Positions 28,344 through 38,119 of a stretch of 64,000 nt of DNA are shown here, in pieces (position 1 is the stretch's first letter; each line of letters begins with the position of its first letter). Below the pieces are notes generated by a model, which made no database searches, was not told where the DNA came from, and was given only the letters and a program-made list of their open reading frames with translations. A program made the translations under genes and the position numbers. The DNA comes from Rothia sp. HMSC078H08 (GTDB lineage Bacteria > Actinomycetota > Actinomycetes > Actinomycetales > Micrococcaceae), in contig NZ_KV795235.1 in NCBI RefSeq assembly GCF_001808955.1, positions 84,844 to 148,843 of the forward strand, given 5' to 3'.

Positions 28344-29474
28344 ATGTCTGAAATTCAGATTGGCCTCTCCAAGAACGCCCGCCCCACCTACTCCCTGGAC
28401 GATGTGGCGCTCATTCCCACCCGCCGTACCCGCGACCGCCGCGATGTCGATACCTCCTGGCAGATTGACGCCTTCAAGTTCGACACCCCCATCATTGGTG
28501 CGCCCATGGACTCGGTCATGTCCCCGGCGACCGCTATTGCCCTGGGCAAGCTGGGTGGCCTGGGCGTGCTGAACCTTGAGGGCCTGTGGACCCGCTACGA
28601 GGACCCGCAGCCGCTGCTCGACGAGATTGTTGAGCTGCCCGAGGCGGACCCCGCCTCCGCCACCACCCGCATGCAGCAGATTTACTCCGAGCCGATCAAG
28701 CCGGAACTGATTACTGCACGCCTGGAAGAGATTCGTGACTCCGGCGTGGTTGTTGCCGGCTCCCTGAGCCCGCAGAACACCCAGGAGCACTACGAGACCG
28801 TGGTGAAGGCTGGCGTTGAGCTGTTCGTCATCCGCGGCGCATCCGTCTCCGCTGAGCACATTTCGACCTCGCACGAGCCGCTGAACCTGAAGAAGTTCAT
28901 CTACGAGCTCGACGTTCCGGTCATCGTTGGTGGCGTGGCTGGCTACTCGCAGGCTAAGCACCTGATGCGTACCGGCGCAGCCGGTGTGCTGGTGGGCTTC
29001 GGTGGCGGTTCTGCACAGACCACCCGTCAGGGCCTGGGCATTTCTGCACCGATGGCAACCGCTATCGCTGACGTGGCTGCAGCACGTTCGGACTACCTGG
29101 ATGAGTCCGGCGGCCGTTACGTGCACGTGATCGCTGACGGCTCCCTGGGCCGCTCCGGCGACATGGTGAAGGCGCTCGCACTGGGCGCTGACGCTGTCAT
29201 GCTGGGCGCTCCGCTGGCTCGCGCATCCGAGGCTCCCGGCCAGGGCTGGTACTGGGGCAACGAGGCGCACTCGCTGGACTTCCCGCGCGGCGTGCGCACC
29301 CCGCTCGGTGTTGTAGGCTCCCTGGAGGAGGTCCTGTACGGTCCTTCGCACCACGTGAACGGCACCAGCAACATTGTCGGTGCGCTCAAGCGCGCAATGG
29401 CTAACTGCGGCTACCTGGACCTGAAGAAGTTCCAGAAGGCTGACCTGACCGTGGTTCCCTCGTACCGCGGCTAA
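28344..29474 (+). CDS. guaB3: GuaB3 family IMP dehydrogenase-related protein
   Basis: 376 residues, IMPDH/GMP-reductase TIM-barrel fold without CBS domains. Opening NARPTYSLDDVALIPTRRTR, then IGAPMDSVMSPATAIALGKLGG, VPVIVGGVAGYSQAKHLMRTG and HVIADGSLGRSGDMVKALALGADAVM in split order. In the catalytic loop the IMPDH motif GSICTTR is replaced by GSAQTTR in GFGGGSAQTTRQGLG, so the nucleophilic cysteine is missing. Its role is uncertain; it is not expected to be an ordinary IMP dehydrogenase. CGAAAGGATT precedes the ATG. The guaB-guaB3-guaA order is the usual actinobacterial one. Confidence 0.92.
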   Translation: MSEIQIGLSKNARPTYSLDDVALIPTRRTRDRRDVDTSWQIDAFKFDTPIIGAPMDSVMSPATAIALGKLGGLGVLNLEGLWTRYEDPQPLLDEIVELPEADPASATTRMQQIYSEPIKPELITARLEEIRDSGVVVAGSLSPQNTQEHYETVVKAGVELFVIRGASVSAEHISTSHEPLNLKKFIYELDVPVIVGGVAGYSQAKHLMRTGAAGVLVGFGGGSAQTTRQGLGISAPMATAIADVAAARSDYLDESGGRYVHVIADGSLGRSGDMVKALALGADAVMLGAPLARASEAPGQGWYWGNEAHSLDFPRGVRTPLGVVGSLEEVLYGPSHHVNGTSNIVGALKRAMANCGYLDLKKFQKADLTVVPSYRG

Positions 29475-29488
29475 TGTAGCTTTATGAA

Positions 29489-29541
29489 TCACCGCTTGGC
29501 GGTTGGCAGGTTTTGGTCTGCCGGTCGCCGGGCGGTGCTTT
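29489..29541 (+). terminator. terminator after guaB3
   Basis: Imperfect stem CACCGC-TTGGCG-TGGCAG with CTGCC-CGCCG-GCGGTG around GTTTTGGT, followed by CTTTCT. Confidence 0.7.
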
Positions 29542-29693
29542 CTATACGCACGCTCTACTCCCGTTAGGGCATGTAGCGGAACCCCGGGATGGGGGAGTGG
29601 CTACGTGCCGTCGGCGGCGTACAGCGATAGCGTAAAATAGATATATCCCCGCGCAAGTGCGCGGATTAGTACCAACACGTTGAGGTAATTTTC

Positions 29694-31286
29694 GTGACCA
29701 ACTCTGTGAACCTGGACCAGCTCGAAGAGCGTCCCGTCCTGGTGGTAGATTACGGTGCACAGTACGCACAGCTCATTGCTCGTCGCGTGCGTGAGGCCGG
29801 CATCTACTCCGAAATCGTCCCCCACTCCATGAGCACTGAGAAGATGCTCGCCAAGAACCCGGCAGCCATCGTGCTCTCCGGTGGCCCCTCCTCGGTCTAC
29901 GCCGATGGCGCCCCCAAGGGTGACAAGGCCCTGTTTGAAGCTGGCGTGCCGATCTTCGGTATCTGCTACGGCTTCCAGGTCATGGCCCAGACCCTCGGCG
30001 GCACCGTCGCCCAGACCGGTCTGCGCGAATACGGCGCAACCGACGCTGTGATCTGCGCTGAGAACTCCTCCTTCCTGACCGGCACCCCCACCACCCAGAA
30101 CGTGTGGATGTCTCACGGTGACTCCGTGACCGAAGCCCCCGAAGGCTTCGAGGTGCTGGCAACGACACCCGGCGCATCCGTGGCAGCATTCGTGGATGAG
30201 TCCCGCAAGCTCGGCGGCGTGCAGTGGCACCCCGAGGTGAAGCACTCCGACTACGGCCAGGTCGCCCTGGAGAACTTCCTCTACAATGTGGCAGGTCTGA
30301 AGCCCACCTGGTCCACCAACAACATCATCGAAGAGCAGGTTGCTAAGATTCGCGAGCAGGTCGGTAGCGACCGCGTCATCTGCGCGCTCTCCGGCGGCGT
30401 TGACTCCTCCGTGGCAGCAGCACTCGTGCACAAGGCTGTTGGTGACCAGCTCACCTGCTTCTTCATTGACCACGGTCTGCTCCGTGAGGGCGAGCGTGAA
30501 CAGGTCGAGCAGGACTACGCAGCCTCCATGGGTATCAAGGTCATCACCATCGACGAGTCGGAGCGTTTCCTCTCCGCTCTCGAGGGCGTCACCGAGCCCG
30601 AGGCGAAGCGTAAGGCTATCGGCCGCGAGTTCATCCGCTCCTTCGAAGAGGCACAGCGCAAGCTGATTGCCGAAGCGGGCGAAGAGGGCGCAGACATCAA
30701 GTTCCTGGTCCAGGGCACCCTGTACCCGGACGTTGTCGAGTCCGGCGGTGGCGACGGCACCGCAAACATTAAGAGCCACCACAACGTGGGCGGCCTCCCC
30801 GACGACCTGACCTTCGAACTGGTTGAGCCGCTGCGCACCCTGTTCAAGGACGAGGTTCGCGCTATCGGTCGTGAGCTCGGCGTTCCCGAGAAGATCGTGG
30901 CACGTCAGCCGTTCCCCGGCCCCGGCCTGGGCATCCGCATTGTCGGCGAGGTTAATCGCGAGAACCTGGAGACCCTGCGTGCCGCTGACGCTATCGTGCG
31001 TGAAGAGCTGACCGCAGCAGGTCAGGATGAGCACATCTGGCAGTGCCCCGTGGTTCTGCTGGCTGGCGTTCGTTCCGTGGGCGTTCAGGGTGACGGCCGT
31101 ACTTACGGCCACCCGATTGTTCTGCGCCCGGTCTCTTCGGAAGACGCAATGACCGCTGACTGGTCGCGCCTGCCGTACGACCTGCTGGCTAAGATCTCGA
31201 ACCGTATTACCAACGAGGTCAAGGACGTTAACCGAGTGGTGCTGGACGTTACCTCCAAGCCCCCGGGAACCATTGAGTGGGAGTAA
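29694..31286 (+). CDS. guaA: GMP synthase (glutamine-hydrolysing)
   Basis: Converts XMP to GMP using glutamine and ATP. 530 residues. N-terminal class I glutaminase domain with nucleophile cysteine in [16 protein letters not shown] and the histidine-glutamate pair in [14 protein letters not shown]; then the ATP pyrophosphatase domain with the P-loop [18 protein letters not shown], and the dimerisation domain with [17 protein letters not shown] and the C-terminus [16 protein letters not shown] start with GAGGTAAT upstream; TAAAAT near 29634 could be the -10. Monocistronic with its own strong terminator. Confidence 0.98.
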   Translation: MTNSVNLDQLEERPVLVVDYGAQYAQLIARRVREAGIYSEIVPHSMSTEKMLAKNPAAIVLSGGPSSVYADGAPKGDKALFEAGVPIFGICYGFQVMAQTLGGTVAQTGLREYGATDAVICAENSSFLTGTPTTQNVWMSHGDSVTEAPEGFEVLATTPGASVAAFVDESRKLGGVQWHPEVKHSDYGQVALENFLYNVAGLKPTWSTNNIIEEQVAKIREQVGSDRVICALSGGVDSSVAAALVHKAVGDQLTCFFIDHGLLREGEREQVEQDYAASMGIKVITIDESERFLSALEGVTEPEAKRKAIGREFIRSFEEAQRKLIAEAGEEGADIKFLVQGTLYPDVVESGGGDGTANIKSHHNVGGLPDDLTFELVEPLRTLFKDEVRAIGRELGVPEKIVARQPFPGPGLGIRIVGEVNRENLETLRAADAIVREELTAAGQDEHIWQCPVVLLAGVRSVGVQGDGRTYGHPIVLRPVSSEDAMTADWSRLPYDLLAKISNRITNEVKDVNRVVLDVTSKPPGTIEWE

Positions 31287-31327
31287 TCCCGCTTTGGGCT
31301 ACCTAGCTTTGTAGCTGGGAGCCTGTG

Positions 31328-31375
31328 AAGGAGCCGCCCGGTGCATCCGTTTGTGGATGCGCCAGGTGGCTCCTT
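31328..31375 (+). terminator. guaA terminator
   Basis: AAGGAGCCGCCC-GGTGCATCC paired with GGATGCGCC-AGGTGGCTCCTT around GTTTGT. Confidence 0.85.
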
Positions 31376-31526
31376 GCATTAAGTCGTGTAGAAAAGGGGA
31401 GAAGGGTTTTGGGGCGTATTAAAAAATCCTCATTTATTTTTTAAACGCGGGGTCTAAATAAAAGAAATGCATTCCGAAAATACCCGAAAAAACATGCCGA
31501 AAAACTACACCCAGATATAAACCTTT

Positions 31527-32000
31527 TTAGTGTGGGTGATGCGGGTGACGAATCGAATCACGCCAATGAGCGCTCGACCCCAACCCAAAATGCAAAGCAA
31601 AAAACGTACCAAAACAGCAGAAGCCAAACGCGCACGCCATGTACACACCATAGGTCAGCATCACAAACTCAGAATCATGGCTCAGACCCGACGCCACAAT
31701 CATCGTCAACGAAACAGCCAGAATGACAAGCCATGCAGCGCTCGCAGCCGCAATCAGCCACGAGATAGCACTCAGCACCGGGTGCGGGACCCTAAACGTA
31801 CGCTCGGGGCCGCTCACAGGCGCTATGGGCGCGGCAGAAGCTACGGTAGCCTCAACCACCATGCTCGAAGTATTAGGGGTTGAGGGAGCCGAAGAAGAAC
31901 GCCACGGAATATGGGCATCAGCATGCTGACTGGGAACCTGCGCCGGACGCTGCGGGACGCCTCCAGATTCGGGAGGGGACGAAAGATACGGCTGCTGCAT
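31527..32000 (-). CDS. small hypothetical membrane protein
   Basis: Unrecognised. About 157 residues: a Pro/Ser-rich hydrophilic N-terminus (to about residue 75), two membrane segments (LSAISWLIAAASAAWLVILA and YMACAFGFCCFGTFFALHFG) separated by a short loop, and a His-rich tail RDSIRHPHHPH. I chose the ATG at 32000 because AGGAG lies 6 bases upstream; starts at 32015 or 32027 would lengthen it by 5 or 9 residues. It is a lone minus-strand gene between guaA and the AEC carrier, bordered by AT-rich spacers without features. Confidence 0.6.
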   Translation of the reverse strand: MQQPYLSSPPESGGVPQRPAQVPSQHADAHIPWRSSSAPSTPNTSSMVVEATVASAAPIAPVSGPERTFRVPHPVLSAISWLIAAASAAWLVILAVSLTMIVASGLSHDSEFVMLTYGVYMACAFGFCCFGTFFALHFGLGSSAHWRDSIRHPHHPH

Positions 32001-32215
32001 TGCGGGCTCCTGCATATTTAGCCTCACGGGAGAAGGAACAGCCTAGTTCCTAATCTCGTAAGAAATGAGTGTCGGCGATAGATTGAAAGAATACGCTGAA
32101 AATATATCCTTTCTATATTTCAAGATTAGAAGCGAACCGCATAAAAAACGAGGGTTTGGCGGAATATGATGCAATATGACGCGAAAAATCCGAAAACCAC
32201 AGAGAAAAAATAATC

Positions 32216-32238
32216 AACCTCAACCTGAAGGTTCAGGG
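32216..32238 (+). promoter_or_regulatory. imperfect dyad upstream of the AEC carrier gene
   Basis: ACCTCAACC-TGAA-GGTTCAGGG: seven of nine positions pair. The shape recalls MerR-family operators, but no such regulator is next to it. It lies 63 bases before the carrier start. The rest of 32001-32300 is AT-rich and featureless. Confidence 0.3.
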
Positions 32239-32300
32239 TAGGGTTATTAGACACGCCCTAACGCGGCAAAAACAGCAGAGCTACAGCGAAAGGAACGAGC

Positions 32301-33275
32301 ATGGGAATCATCCTCCCACTCATCTACCTAGGTCTAGGTCTGGGGCTCGCGCTACTGCTACCCGATCGCTGGAGCACCCGCCTCAAAGAAGACGCCTCAA
32401 CCCTGCTGACCCGCTGGATCATTCCCGCCGTCATCATCTACACTGTCGCAACCAGCCGTCCCGAACTGTTCTTTGTCGCCGCCTCCACCATGGTGTTGAT
32501 GCTCCTCGGCGTGCTCTGTGCCGGGCGCATCACCGGCGACCCCGTGCAGAAGCTCGCCTTCGTCTACCTGAACGCGGGACTCTTCGGCATCCCTGTGGTT
32601 GCCGGATTCTGGGGCGAGGAAGCCGTGCGCGTGTACATTGGCGCGTATATCGGCAACTCCATCATGGGCAATATCCTGGGCACCTCGCTGCTACGCGGTG
32701 GTTCCAAGACAGAGGCCGGGGTAGGGGAGGGCAACGCACCGGATGCACGAGCCGCTAGGAGCCGTGGCGGAACCCTCCGCACGGTACTGCGGGGTCTGCG
32801 TACCAGCCCGCCCGTTATCGCCGTGGTGGTGGGACTGCTCTGCCTGCCCGCCGGGCCCATCCTGAGCCAGTACGGGGCGGGTTTCTACCGGGTGCTCACC
32901 TGGGTTTTCAGCTTTATCGGAATGATCGTGCTGGGTATGTGGCTCGGCGCCGCCAAACTGCACCGCACAGACCTGACCCGCGCCGCCGGATGGGCTCTCC
33001 TACGCGCCGGGCTCGTGAGCGTCTACAGCGTCGGCGTGCTGGCGCTTGCCCGCTGGGCACACGATACGGCGGGCGTGCACTTCGACCAGCTGCTCGCGCA
33101 TCCGCAGGTGCTCTTCATCCTTGCGGTCCTGCCGCCAGCCGCGAACATCGTCATCTTAGAAACCCACTACCGGCACGAAGGCACCGCAGCCCCCGTCATT
33201 GCCGCCGGGGCGGTCGTCAGCGTGGGAATGATTGCGCTCGCCGTGCCGATTCTGCAGTTCGTCTTCGCCAGCTAA
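32301..33275 (+). CDS. AEC-family (auxin efflux carrier-like) transporter
   Basis: Integral membrane carrier of about ten helices, 324 residues; AEC proteins in bacteria usually move malate or related organic anions. Visible: N-terminal helices IILPLIYLGLGLGLALLL and FFVAASTMVLMLLGVLCAG, the family block VYLNAGLFGIPVVAGFWGEE followed by IGAYIGNSIMGNILGTSLL, a hydrophilic central loop (GGSKTEAGVGEGNAPDARAA), and C-terminal helices ending IALAVPILQFVFAS. AAAGGAACGAGC gives a good ribosome binding site. Alone in its transcription unit; substrate not predictable. Confidence 0.7.
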   Translation: MGIILPLIYLGLGLGLALLLPDRWSTRLKEDASTLLTRWIIPAVIIYTVATSRPELFFVAASTMVLMLLGVLCAGRITGDPVQKLAFVYLNAGLFGIPVVAGFWGEEAVRVYIGAYIGNSIMGNILGTSLLRGGSKTEAGVGEGNAPDARAARSRGGTLRTVLRGLRTSPPVIAVVVGLLCLPAGPILSQYGAGFYRVLTWVFSFIGMIVLGMWLGAAKLHRTDLTRAAGWALLRAGLVSVYSVGVLALARWAHDTAGVHFDQLLAHPQVLFILAVLPPAANIVILETHYRHEGTAAPVIAAGAVVSVGMIALAVPILQFVFAS

Positions 33276-33337
33276 GTAGAGCCGCCAGCTAAGCAGAGCC
33301 AAGAAAGCACGCCGGGAGAACACAGGAGACAACACAA

Positions 33338-33369
33338 AAGGAGGGCGGGGCATAAGCCTCACCCTCCTT
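33338..33369. terminator. bidirectional terminator between AEC carrier and GH13 genes
   Basis: AAGGAGGGCGGGGC/GCCTCACCCTCCTT stem (two mismatches) with an ATAA loop; T-rich on the right and, on the other strand, TTTTG on the left. Confidence 0.75.
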
Positions 33370-33421
33370 CTGCTGTCTATCACCTTATCGGCACGCGGTA
33401 GCACTCAACGAGCTACAGCGC

Positions 33422-35227
33422 TTAGCGAACGATGTGGTACACCTTCGCCTCGTAGGGGCGCAGGGTCGAACCCGCGTCGTCCTTGTAGTTCGAGCTCACC
33501 AGCTCAACACGAGCACCAGCCTCACGAGTCTCAGAAAGCACAGCAAAGTCGCGCTCCTGCTCCTCAGCGGTGAAGTTCGAAACAACCAGCAAAGACTCGT
33601 TCGCGGGGCTGCCATCCGCACCACCGGTACGGGTGTACGCGTACACAGCCTCGTCCTCGTTGTGCGGAACCTGAACCGAATCCACCGGAGCGAAGGATGC
33701 GTAAACCATCAGGTCCTTCAGCTTGCCGCGGCGCAGAGCCACCAGCTGCTGGTAGTGGTAGAAGATCGAATCCTCATCAGCCAGAACAGCCTCAGCGTTA
33801 ATCGTCGGGTAGTTCGGGTTCACAGCAATCCACGGGGTCACACCCTCGGGGCTGAAACCGCCGTTAGCGGAGGCATCCCACTGAACCGGGGTACGAGCGT
33901 TGTCGCGGCCCTTGACGTAGATAGCCTGCATCGCCTCTTCGTGGCTCAGACGCTTGTGGTCAACGTGCATGTCCTCGTAGAAGCGGATCGAGTCACCATC
34001 GCGGTAATCCTCAATCGAATCAAACTTCACGTTGGTCATGCCCAGCTCTTCACCCTGGTAAATGTACGGGGTGCCCTGCATGAAGTGCAGGGTGGTCGCC
34101 AGCTGCTTAGCGGACAGGGTACGGAACTCATCCGAATCGTTACCGAAGCGGGAGACAACGCGCGGCTGGTCGTGGTTGTTCCAGTACAGCGAACCCCAGG
34201 CGTTACCCTCCAGGGTGGTCTGCCAGTCGTTCAGGATGCGCTTGAGCTCGGTCAGCTTGTACGGTGCATAGGACCACTTGCCGCCCAGATTGCCGTTCGG
34301 GTCGTTATCCACGCCCATGTGATCGAAGTGGAAGATCATGTTCAGCTCACCGGTGTGGTAGCCGGCCCACAGCTTAGCGTCCTCGGGGCTGGTTGCGCTG
34401 GTCTCGCCCACGGTCATCACATCGTAGCGGCTGAAGGTCTCGCGGGTCAGTTCCTTCATCCACGGGTGCACCATGGTGCCGTTAGAGATGACGAACGGAA
34501 TCGAGGAGGTGTGCTTCTCAAAGTCGGTGGAGGGGTCATCCGGGAAGCCCTCGGGCTTGGAGATGATGTTGATAGCGTCCAGGCGGAAGCCGTCAACGCC
34601 CTTGTCCAGCCACCAGCGGACCATGGAGTACAGGTCCTCGCGAACCTTCTCGTTCTCCCAGTTCAGGTCGGGCTGTTCCTTGAAGAAGATGTGCAGGTAG
34701 AACTGGCCGGTCGCCTCGTCCCACTCCCACGCCGGGCCACCAAACTCGGACGCCCAGTTGTTCGGAGGAATCGGGTTGCCGTCCTCGTCGAAGCCCTTCG
34801 GGTCCTTCCAAATGTAGTAGTCGCGGTAGGGGTTGTCCTTAGACGAGCGGGATTCCTTGAACCAGGGGTGCTCATCGGAGGTGTGGTTTGCGACCAAGTC
34901 CATCAGGATCTTGATGCCGTGCTTGTGGGCGGTCTCAAGCATCTCGTCAAAGTCTTCCATGGTGCCGAAGTCACTCATGATCGCGAAGTAGTCAGAGATA
35001 TCGTAGCCGTTATCCACGTTCGGCGAGTCGAACACAGGGGAGAGCCAGATGACGTTGATGCCCAGCTTAGCCAGGTAGGGCAGCTTCTCGGTGATGCCCT
35101 TCAGATCACCGATGCCGTCGCCGTTCGCGTCGTTGAAGGAACGGGGGTACACCTGGTACACCACGGCTTCCTTCCACCACTGGCGGCCCTCGTAGGAGGG
35201 AACCTCGTATGCCTCGGAATTGCTCAT
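33422..35227 (-). CDS. GH13 alpha-glucosidase (oligo-1,6-glucosidase-like), paralog A
   Basis: Cytoplasmic glycoside hydrolase splitting terminal alpha-linked glucose from short sugars. 601 residues. GH13 regions: WWKEAVVYQVYPRSFND and DLKGITEKLPYLAKLG at the start, region I DLVANHTSDEHPWF, region II GVDGFRLDAINIIS (nucleophile D), region III MTVGET (acid E), region IV YWNNHDQPR. The block IPPNNWASEFGGPAWEWDE and QPDLNWENEKVRED resemble oligo-1,6-glucosidases more than trehalose-6-phosphate hydrolases. GAAAGG precedes the ATG. It is the last gene of a minus-strand set with paralog B and the phosphatase-fold gene, divergent from the PTS gene. Confidence 0.9.
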   Translation of the reverse strand: MSNSEAYEVPSYEGRQWWKEAVVYQVYPRSFNDANGDGIGDLKGITEKLPYLAKLGINVIWLSPVFDSPNVDNGYDISDYFAIMSDFGTMEDFDEMLETAHKHGIKILMDLVANHTSDEHPWFKESRSSKDNPYRDYYIWKDPKGFDEDGNPIPPNNWASEFGGPAWEWDEATGQFYLHIFFKEQPDLNWENEKVREDLYSMVRWWLDKGVDGFRLDAINIISKPEGFPDDPSTDFEKHTSSIPFVISNGTMVHPWMKELTRETFSRYDVMTVGETSATSPEDAKLWAGYHTGELNMIFHFDHMGVDNDPNGNLGGKWSYAPYKLTELKRILNDWQTTLEGNAWGSLYWNNHDQPRVVSRFGNDSDEFRTLSAKQLATTLHFMQGTPYIYQGEELGMTNVKFDSIEDYRDGDSIRFYEDMHVDHKRLSHEEAMQAIYVKGRDNARTPVQWDASANGGFSPEGVTPWIAVNPNYPTINAEAVLADEDSIFYHYQQLVALRRGKLKDLMVYASFAPVDSVQVPHNEDEAVYAYTRTGGADGSPANESLLVVSNFTAEEQERDFAVLSETREAGARVELVSSNYKDDAGSTLRPYEAKVYHIVR

Positions 35228-35352
35228 AATTGCCTTTCTGTACCGGCGGGTTACGCCGAAGAGAAAAAAGGAGTCTGTGATTGAAGTATAGGGCGAAGAG
35301 GGACCGGAATGTCTGTTCCGGATCCCCTTCGCACAGTATGAGTGGGGTACGA

Positions 35353-37167
35353 CTACTTGGCGTTACCGAAGAGGTACACCTTCGCCTCGTAGGGGCGCAG
35401 TAGGGTGCCCTCGTCGGTGAACTCGCGGTTCTCATCGCGGTAGTTCGAGCTAATCAGCTTCGGGGTGTTCTCGATTGCCTTCAGCTCAGTCGGGGAGAGT
35501 GCCTGCGAGTTGGTCAGCACCACCGAGTCCAGGTTGCCGCCCGCGTAGTTCAGCTGAACGGTGTCATCGGTGAAGTTCGCGACGACCAGCAGGGCGCGCT
35601 CGCCGGTTGCGGCGGCGTCCTCATCGGAGTTCACGCGCAGGTAGGCGTAAACCTGGTCATCCTCTTCATCCAGCAGGCGGTACTCGCCGGTCAGGATAAT
35701 CGGGTACTCGCGGCGCAGGCTAATCAGATCGCGGTAGTGGTAGAACACCGAATCCTGGTCGGCGAGCTCTGCCTCCGCGTTGATTTCGGTGTAGCGCGGG
35801 TTCAGCTTCAGCCACGGGGTGCCGGTGGTGAAGCCTGCGTTCTCACCGGCGGTCCACTGCATGGGGGTGCGGGCGTTATCGCGGCCGGAGGCGCTAATGT
35901 AGCGCAGCATGTCCTCCGCGGAGACGCGGCCCGACTCTTCAACGTACTTGCGCCAAGAGTCGTGAATCTCCAGGTCGTTGTAGTCCTTCACATCGTCGAA
36001 GAAGACATTGGTCATGCCCAGCTCTTCACCCTGGTAGATGTAGGGGGTACCCTGCATCAGGTGCAGCACGGTGCCCAGCATCTTGGCGCTGACGGTGCGG
36101 TACTCGGGGGAGTCGTTACCGAAGCGGGAGACGGTGCGCGGCTGGTCGTGGTTGTTCCAGTACAGGGAGTTCCAGCCGCGACCGTGCAGACCCTCCTGCC
36201 AGTGGGTGAGGACCTTCTTCAGGTCCACCAGGTTGAAGCGGCGGTCGGACCACTTGCCGGTCACGCCACCCTCGGAGGCGTCCACATCCATGTGCTCGAA
36301 CTGGAAGACCATCTGCAGCTCGTTGCGGTCGAAACCGGTGTAGAGTGCGGCGTCGTCCACGGTCACGCAGGGGGTTTCGCCCACGGTCATGACCGGGTAC
36401 TTGCTCAAGACCTCGCGGTTCATCTCCTGCAGGAATTCGTGCACGCGCGGGCCGTTGGCTGCGACAGCCAGGGAGTTGTCGAGGCCGCCAGCGAGGACTG
36501 CCGGGTCCTCGGGGAAGGAGAGGTCCTTAGAAATCAGGTTGATGACGTCCATGCGGAAGCCGTCCACGCCCTTGTCCAGCCAGAAGCGCATGATGTCGTA
36601 GACCTCTTCGCGGACCTTCGGGTTCTCCCAGTTGAGGTCGGGCTGCTTGACGGAGAAGTAGTGCAGGTAGAACTGGCCGGTCGCCTCGTCCCATTCCCAC
36701 ACGGAGGGGCTGAAGCAGGAAATCCAGTTGTTCGGCGGGATCGGCTTGCCGTCCTCGTCGAAGCCCTTGGGGTCGCGCCAGATGTAGTAGTCGCGGTAGG
36801 GGTTGTCCTTGGAGGAGCGTGCCTGCTTGAACCATTCGTGCTCGTCGGAGGTGTGGTTGACGACCAGGTCCATCATGAGCTTGATGCCGTGCTCGTGCGC
36901 GGTTTCGAGCAGCTTGTCGAAGTCTTCCATGGTGCCGAACTCGGTCATGATGGCACGGTAGTCGGAGATGTCGTAGCCGTTATCGTCGTTCGGGGACGCG
37001 TAGATGGGGGAGAGCCACAGCACCTGAATGCCCAGGTCGGCGAGGTACGGAATCTTCTCGGTGATACCGGGCAGGTCGCCGATGCCGTCGCCGTTGGAGT
37101 CGTTGAAGGAGCGGGGGTAAATCTGGTAGACAACGGGTTCCTGCCACCACTGGGTCTGGGTCGTCAT
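35353..37167 (-). CDS. GH13 alpha-glucosidase (oligo-1,6-glucosidase-like), paralog B
   Basis: Tandem paralog of the preceding enzyme, 604 residues, with the same architecture: WWQEPVVYQIYPRSFND, DLVVNHTSDEHEWF, GVDGFRMDVINLIS with nucleophile D, MTVGET with acid E, YWNNHDQPR. Differences lie in the +1/+2 subsite segments (SCFSPSVWEWDEATG against SEFGGPAWEWDEATG; AVLAGGLDNSLAVAANGP against DPSTDFEKHTSS), so the two probably divide substrates, for example maltose-type and isomaltose-type. Start taken at the ATG at 37167, preceded by GGGAAGGAAG; earlier in-frame starts give unrelated residues. Confidence 0.9.
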   Translation of the reverse strand: MTTQTQWWQEPVVYQIYPRSFNDSNGDGIGDLPGITEKIPYLADLGIQVLWLSPIYASPNDDNGYDISDYRAIMTEFGTMEDFDKLLETAHEHGIKLMMDLVVNHTSDEHEWFKQARSSKDNPYRDYYIWRDPKGFDEDGKPIPPNNWISCFSPSVWEWDEATGQFYLHYFSVKQPDLNWENPKVREEVYDIMRFWLDKGVDGFRMDVINLISKDLSFPEDPAVLAGGLDNSLAVAANGPRVHEFLQEMNREVLSKYPVMTVGETPCVTVDDAALYTGFDRNELQMVFQFEHMDVDASEGGVTGKWSDRRFNLVDLKKVLTHWQEGLHGRGWNSLYWNNHDQPRTVSRFGNDSPEYRTVSAKMLGTVLHLMQGTPYIYQGEELGMTNVFFDDVKDYNDLEIHDSWRKYVEESGRVSAEDMLRYISASGRDNARTPMQWTAGENAGFTTGTPWLKLNPRYTEINAEAELADQDSVFYHYRDLISLRREYPIILTGEYRLLDEEDDQVYAYLRVNSDEDAAATGERALLVVANFTDDTVQLNYAGGNLDSVVLTNSQALSPTELKAIENTPKLISSNYRDENREFTDEGTLLRPYEAKVYLFGNAK

Positions 37168-37240
37168 TGTTCTTCCTTCCCTTGGTATGGATGAGTGTTG
37201 TGTGGTGCCGCTCTGCGGGCGGCTAACGTCTGATGCCCCT

Positions 37241-38119
37241 TTAGGACTGGCTGGTGAGGGGCGTAAGGAGGCTCTCCGGCGCCCAGCTGGAGGGGTCAAT
37301 CTCTAGCAGCAGGCCGCTGTGGTCGGAGATCGCCTCGGGGGAGTTGTCACGGAAGACAACCGCGTGGGATACCACGTCGACCAGGCGGTCAGCGAAGACA
37401 AAGTCGATGCGCTTGGCATCCGTGCTACCTTCCCAGCCGGCGATTTCGCGGTGGACGGTGTTCTCGCCGTCGGTGTGCTCCGCTAGGGATCGGGTATCCA
37501 CCATGCCGCTGGAGGTGACCAGCGCGTAGCCTTCATTGCTCAGATGTGCTGCGGAGTTGAAGTCGCCGCCGAGCAGTACCGGTGCGGTGCGGGCGCACTC
37601 GGCAAGCTCCTGCGAGAGGTGTGCGTATTCCTGCGCGAAGAGGGGCTCGCCGTCGAAGTCCCACCAGGACATGTGGGTGGTGGCGCACCAGAAGGTGCCC
37701 GTCTCAGTTTCGATGAGCGTTGCCTGTGCTGCGCGGCGCTGCACCTGGTGGTAGCCGTAGCCGGGGGACATATTGATGGGCTTGATACCGCGAATCGGCA
37801 GGCGCGAGAGGATAGCTACGCATTCGTCGTAACGGTCCCAACCGATGTGGGTTTCGGTGAGGGTCCACTCGTAAGTGGCACCCATTTCGTTGAGCGCCTG
37901 CACGAGCAGCAGGGCGTAGTTGTCTTCGCGGACCGGAACGCCGGCGCCGCCGCGGTAGTTGAGGGGCTCCTTCACCACGGGGGTGGAGGTGAGCTGGTTG
38001 ACTTCCTGCAACGCAATGACGTCCACCTGCTGTTCAATAATGAACTTGGCGAGGGTACGGATCTTGGCAATCTGGTGGATTTCGCACCAGCTGTGCGTAT
38101 TGAGGGTGAGGAAGCGCAT
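37241..38119 (-). CDS. endonuclease/exonuclease/phosphatase-fold protein, candidate maltose-6'-phosphate phosphatase (MapP-like)
   Basis: 292 residues with the EEP fold: opening MRFLTLNTHSW, metal Glu in VIALQEVNQ, FWCATTHMSWWD, the DFN motif LLGGDFNSAA, DAKRIDFVFADR and the terminal SDHSGLLLEI. The NTHSW opening and the position beside an alpha-glucoside PTS recall MapP of Enterococcus, a maltose-6'-phosphate phosphatase that I remember as an EEP-like protein. Such an enzyme would link PTS import (phosphorylated sugar) with the GH13 glucosidases (free sugar). The function is inference from motifs plus context. First gene of the minus-strand set; no clear ribosome binding site. Confidence 0.75.
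   Translation of the reverse strand: MRFLTLNTHSWCEIHQIAKIRTLAKFIIEQQVDVIALQEVNQLTSTPVVKEPLNYRGGAGVPVREDNYALLLVQALNEMGATYEWTLTETHIGWDRYDECVAILSRLPIRGIKPINMSPGYGYHQVQRRAAQATLIETETGTFWCATTHMSWWDFDGEPLFAQEYAHLSQELAECARTAPVLLGGDFNSAAHLSNEGYALVTSSGMVDTRSLAEHTDGENTVHREIAGWEGSTDAKRIDFVFADRLVDVVSHAVVFRDNSPEAISDHSGLLLEIDPSSWAPESLLTPLTSQS

Noticed and set aside
33434..35284. 616-codon open frame on the plus strand
   Set aside because: Exactly opposite the GH13 paralog A; high-GC third-position bias produces long antisense frames. The product has no domain pattern.
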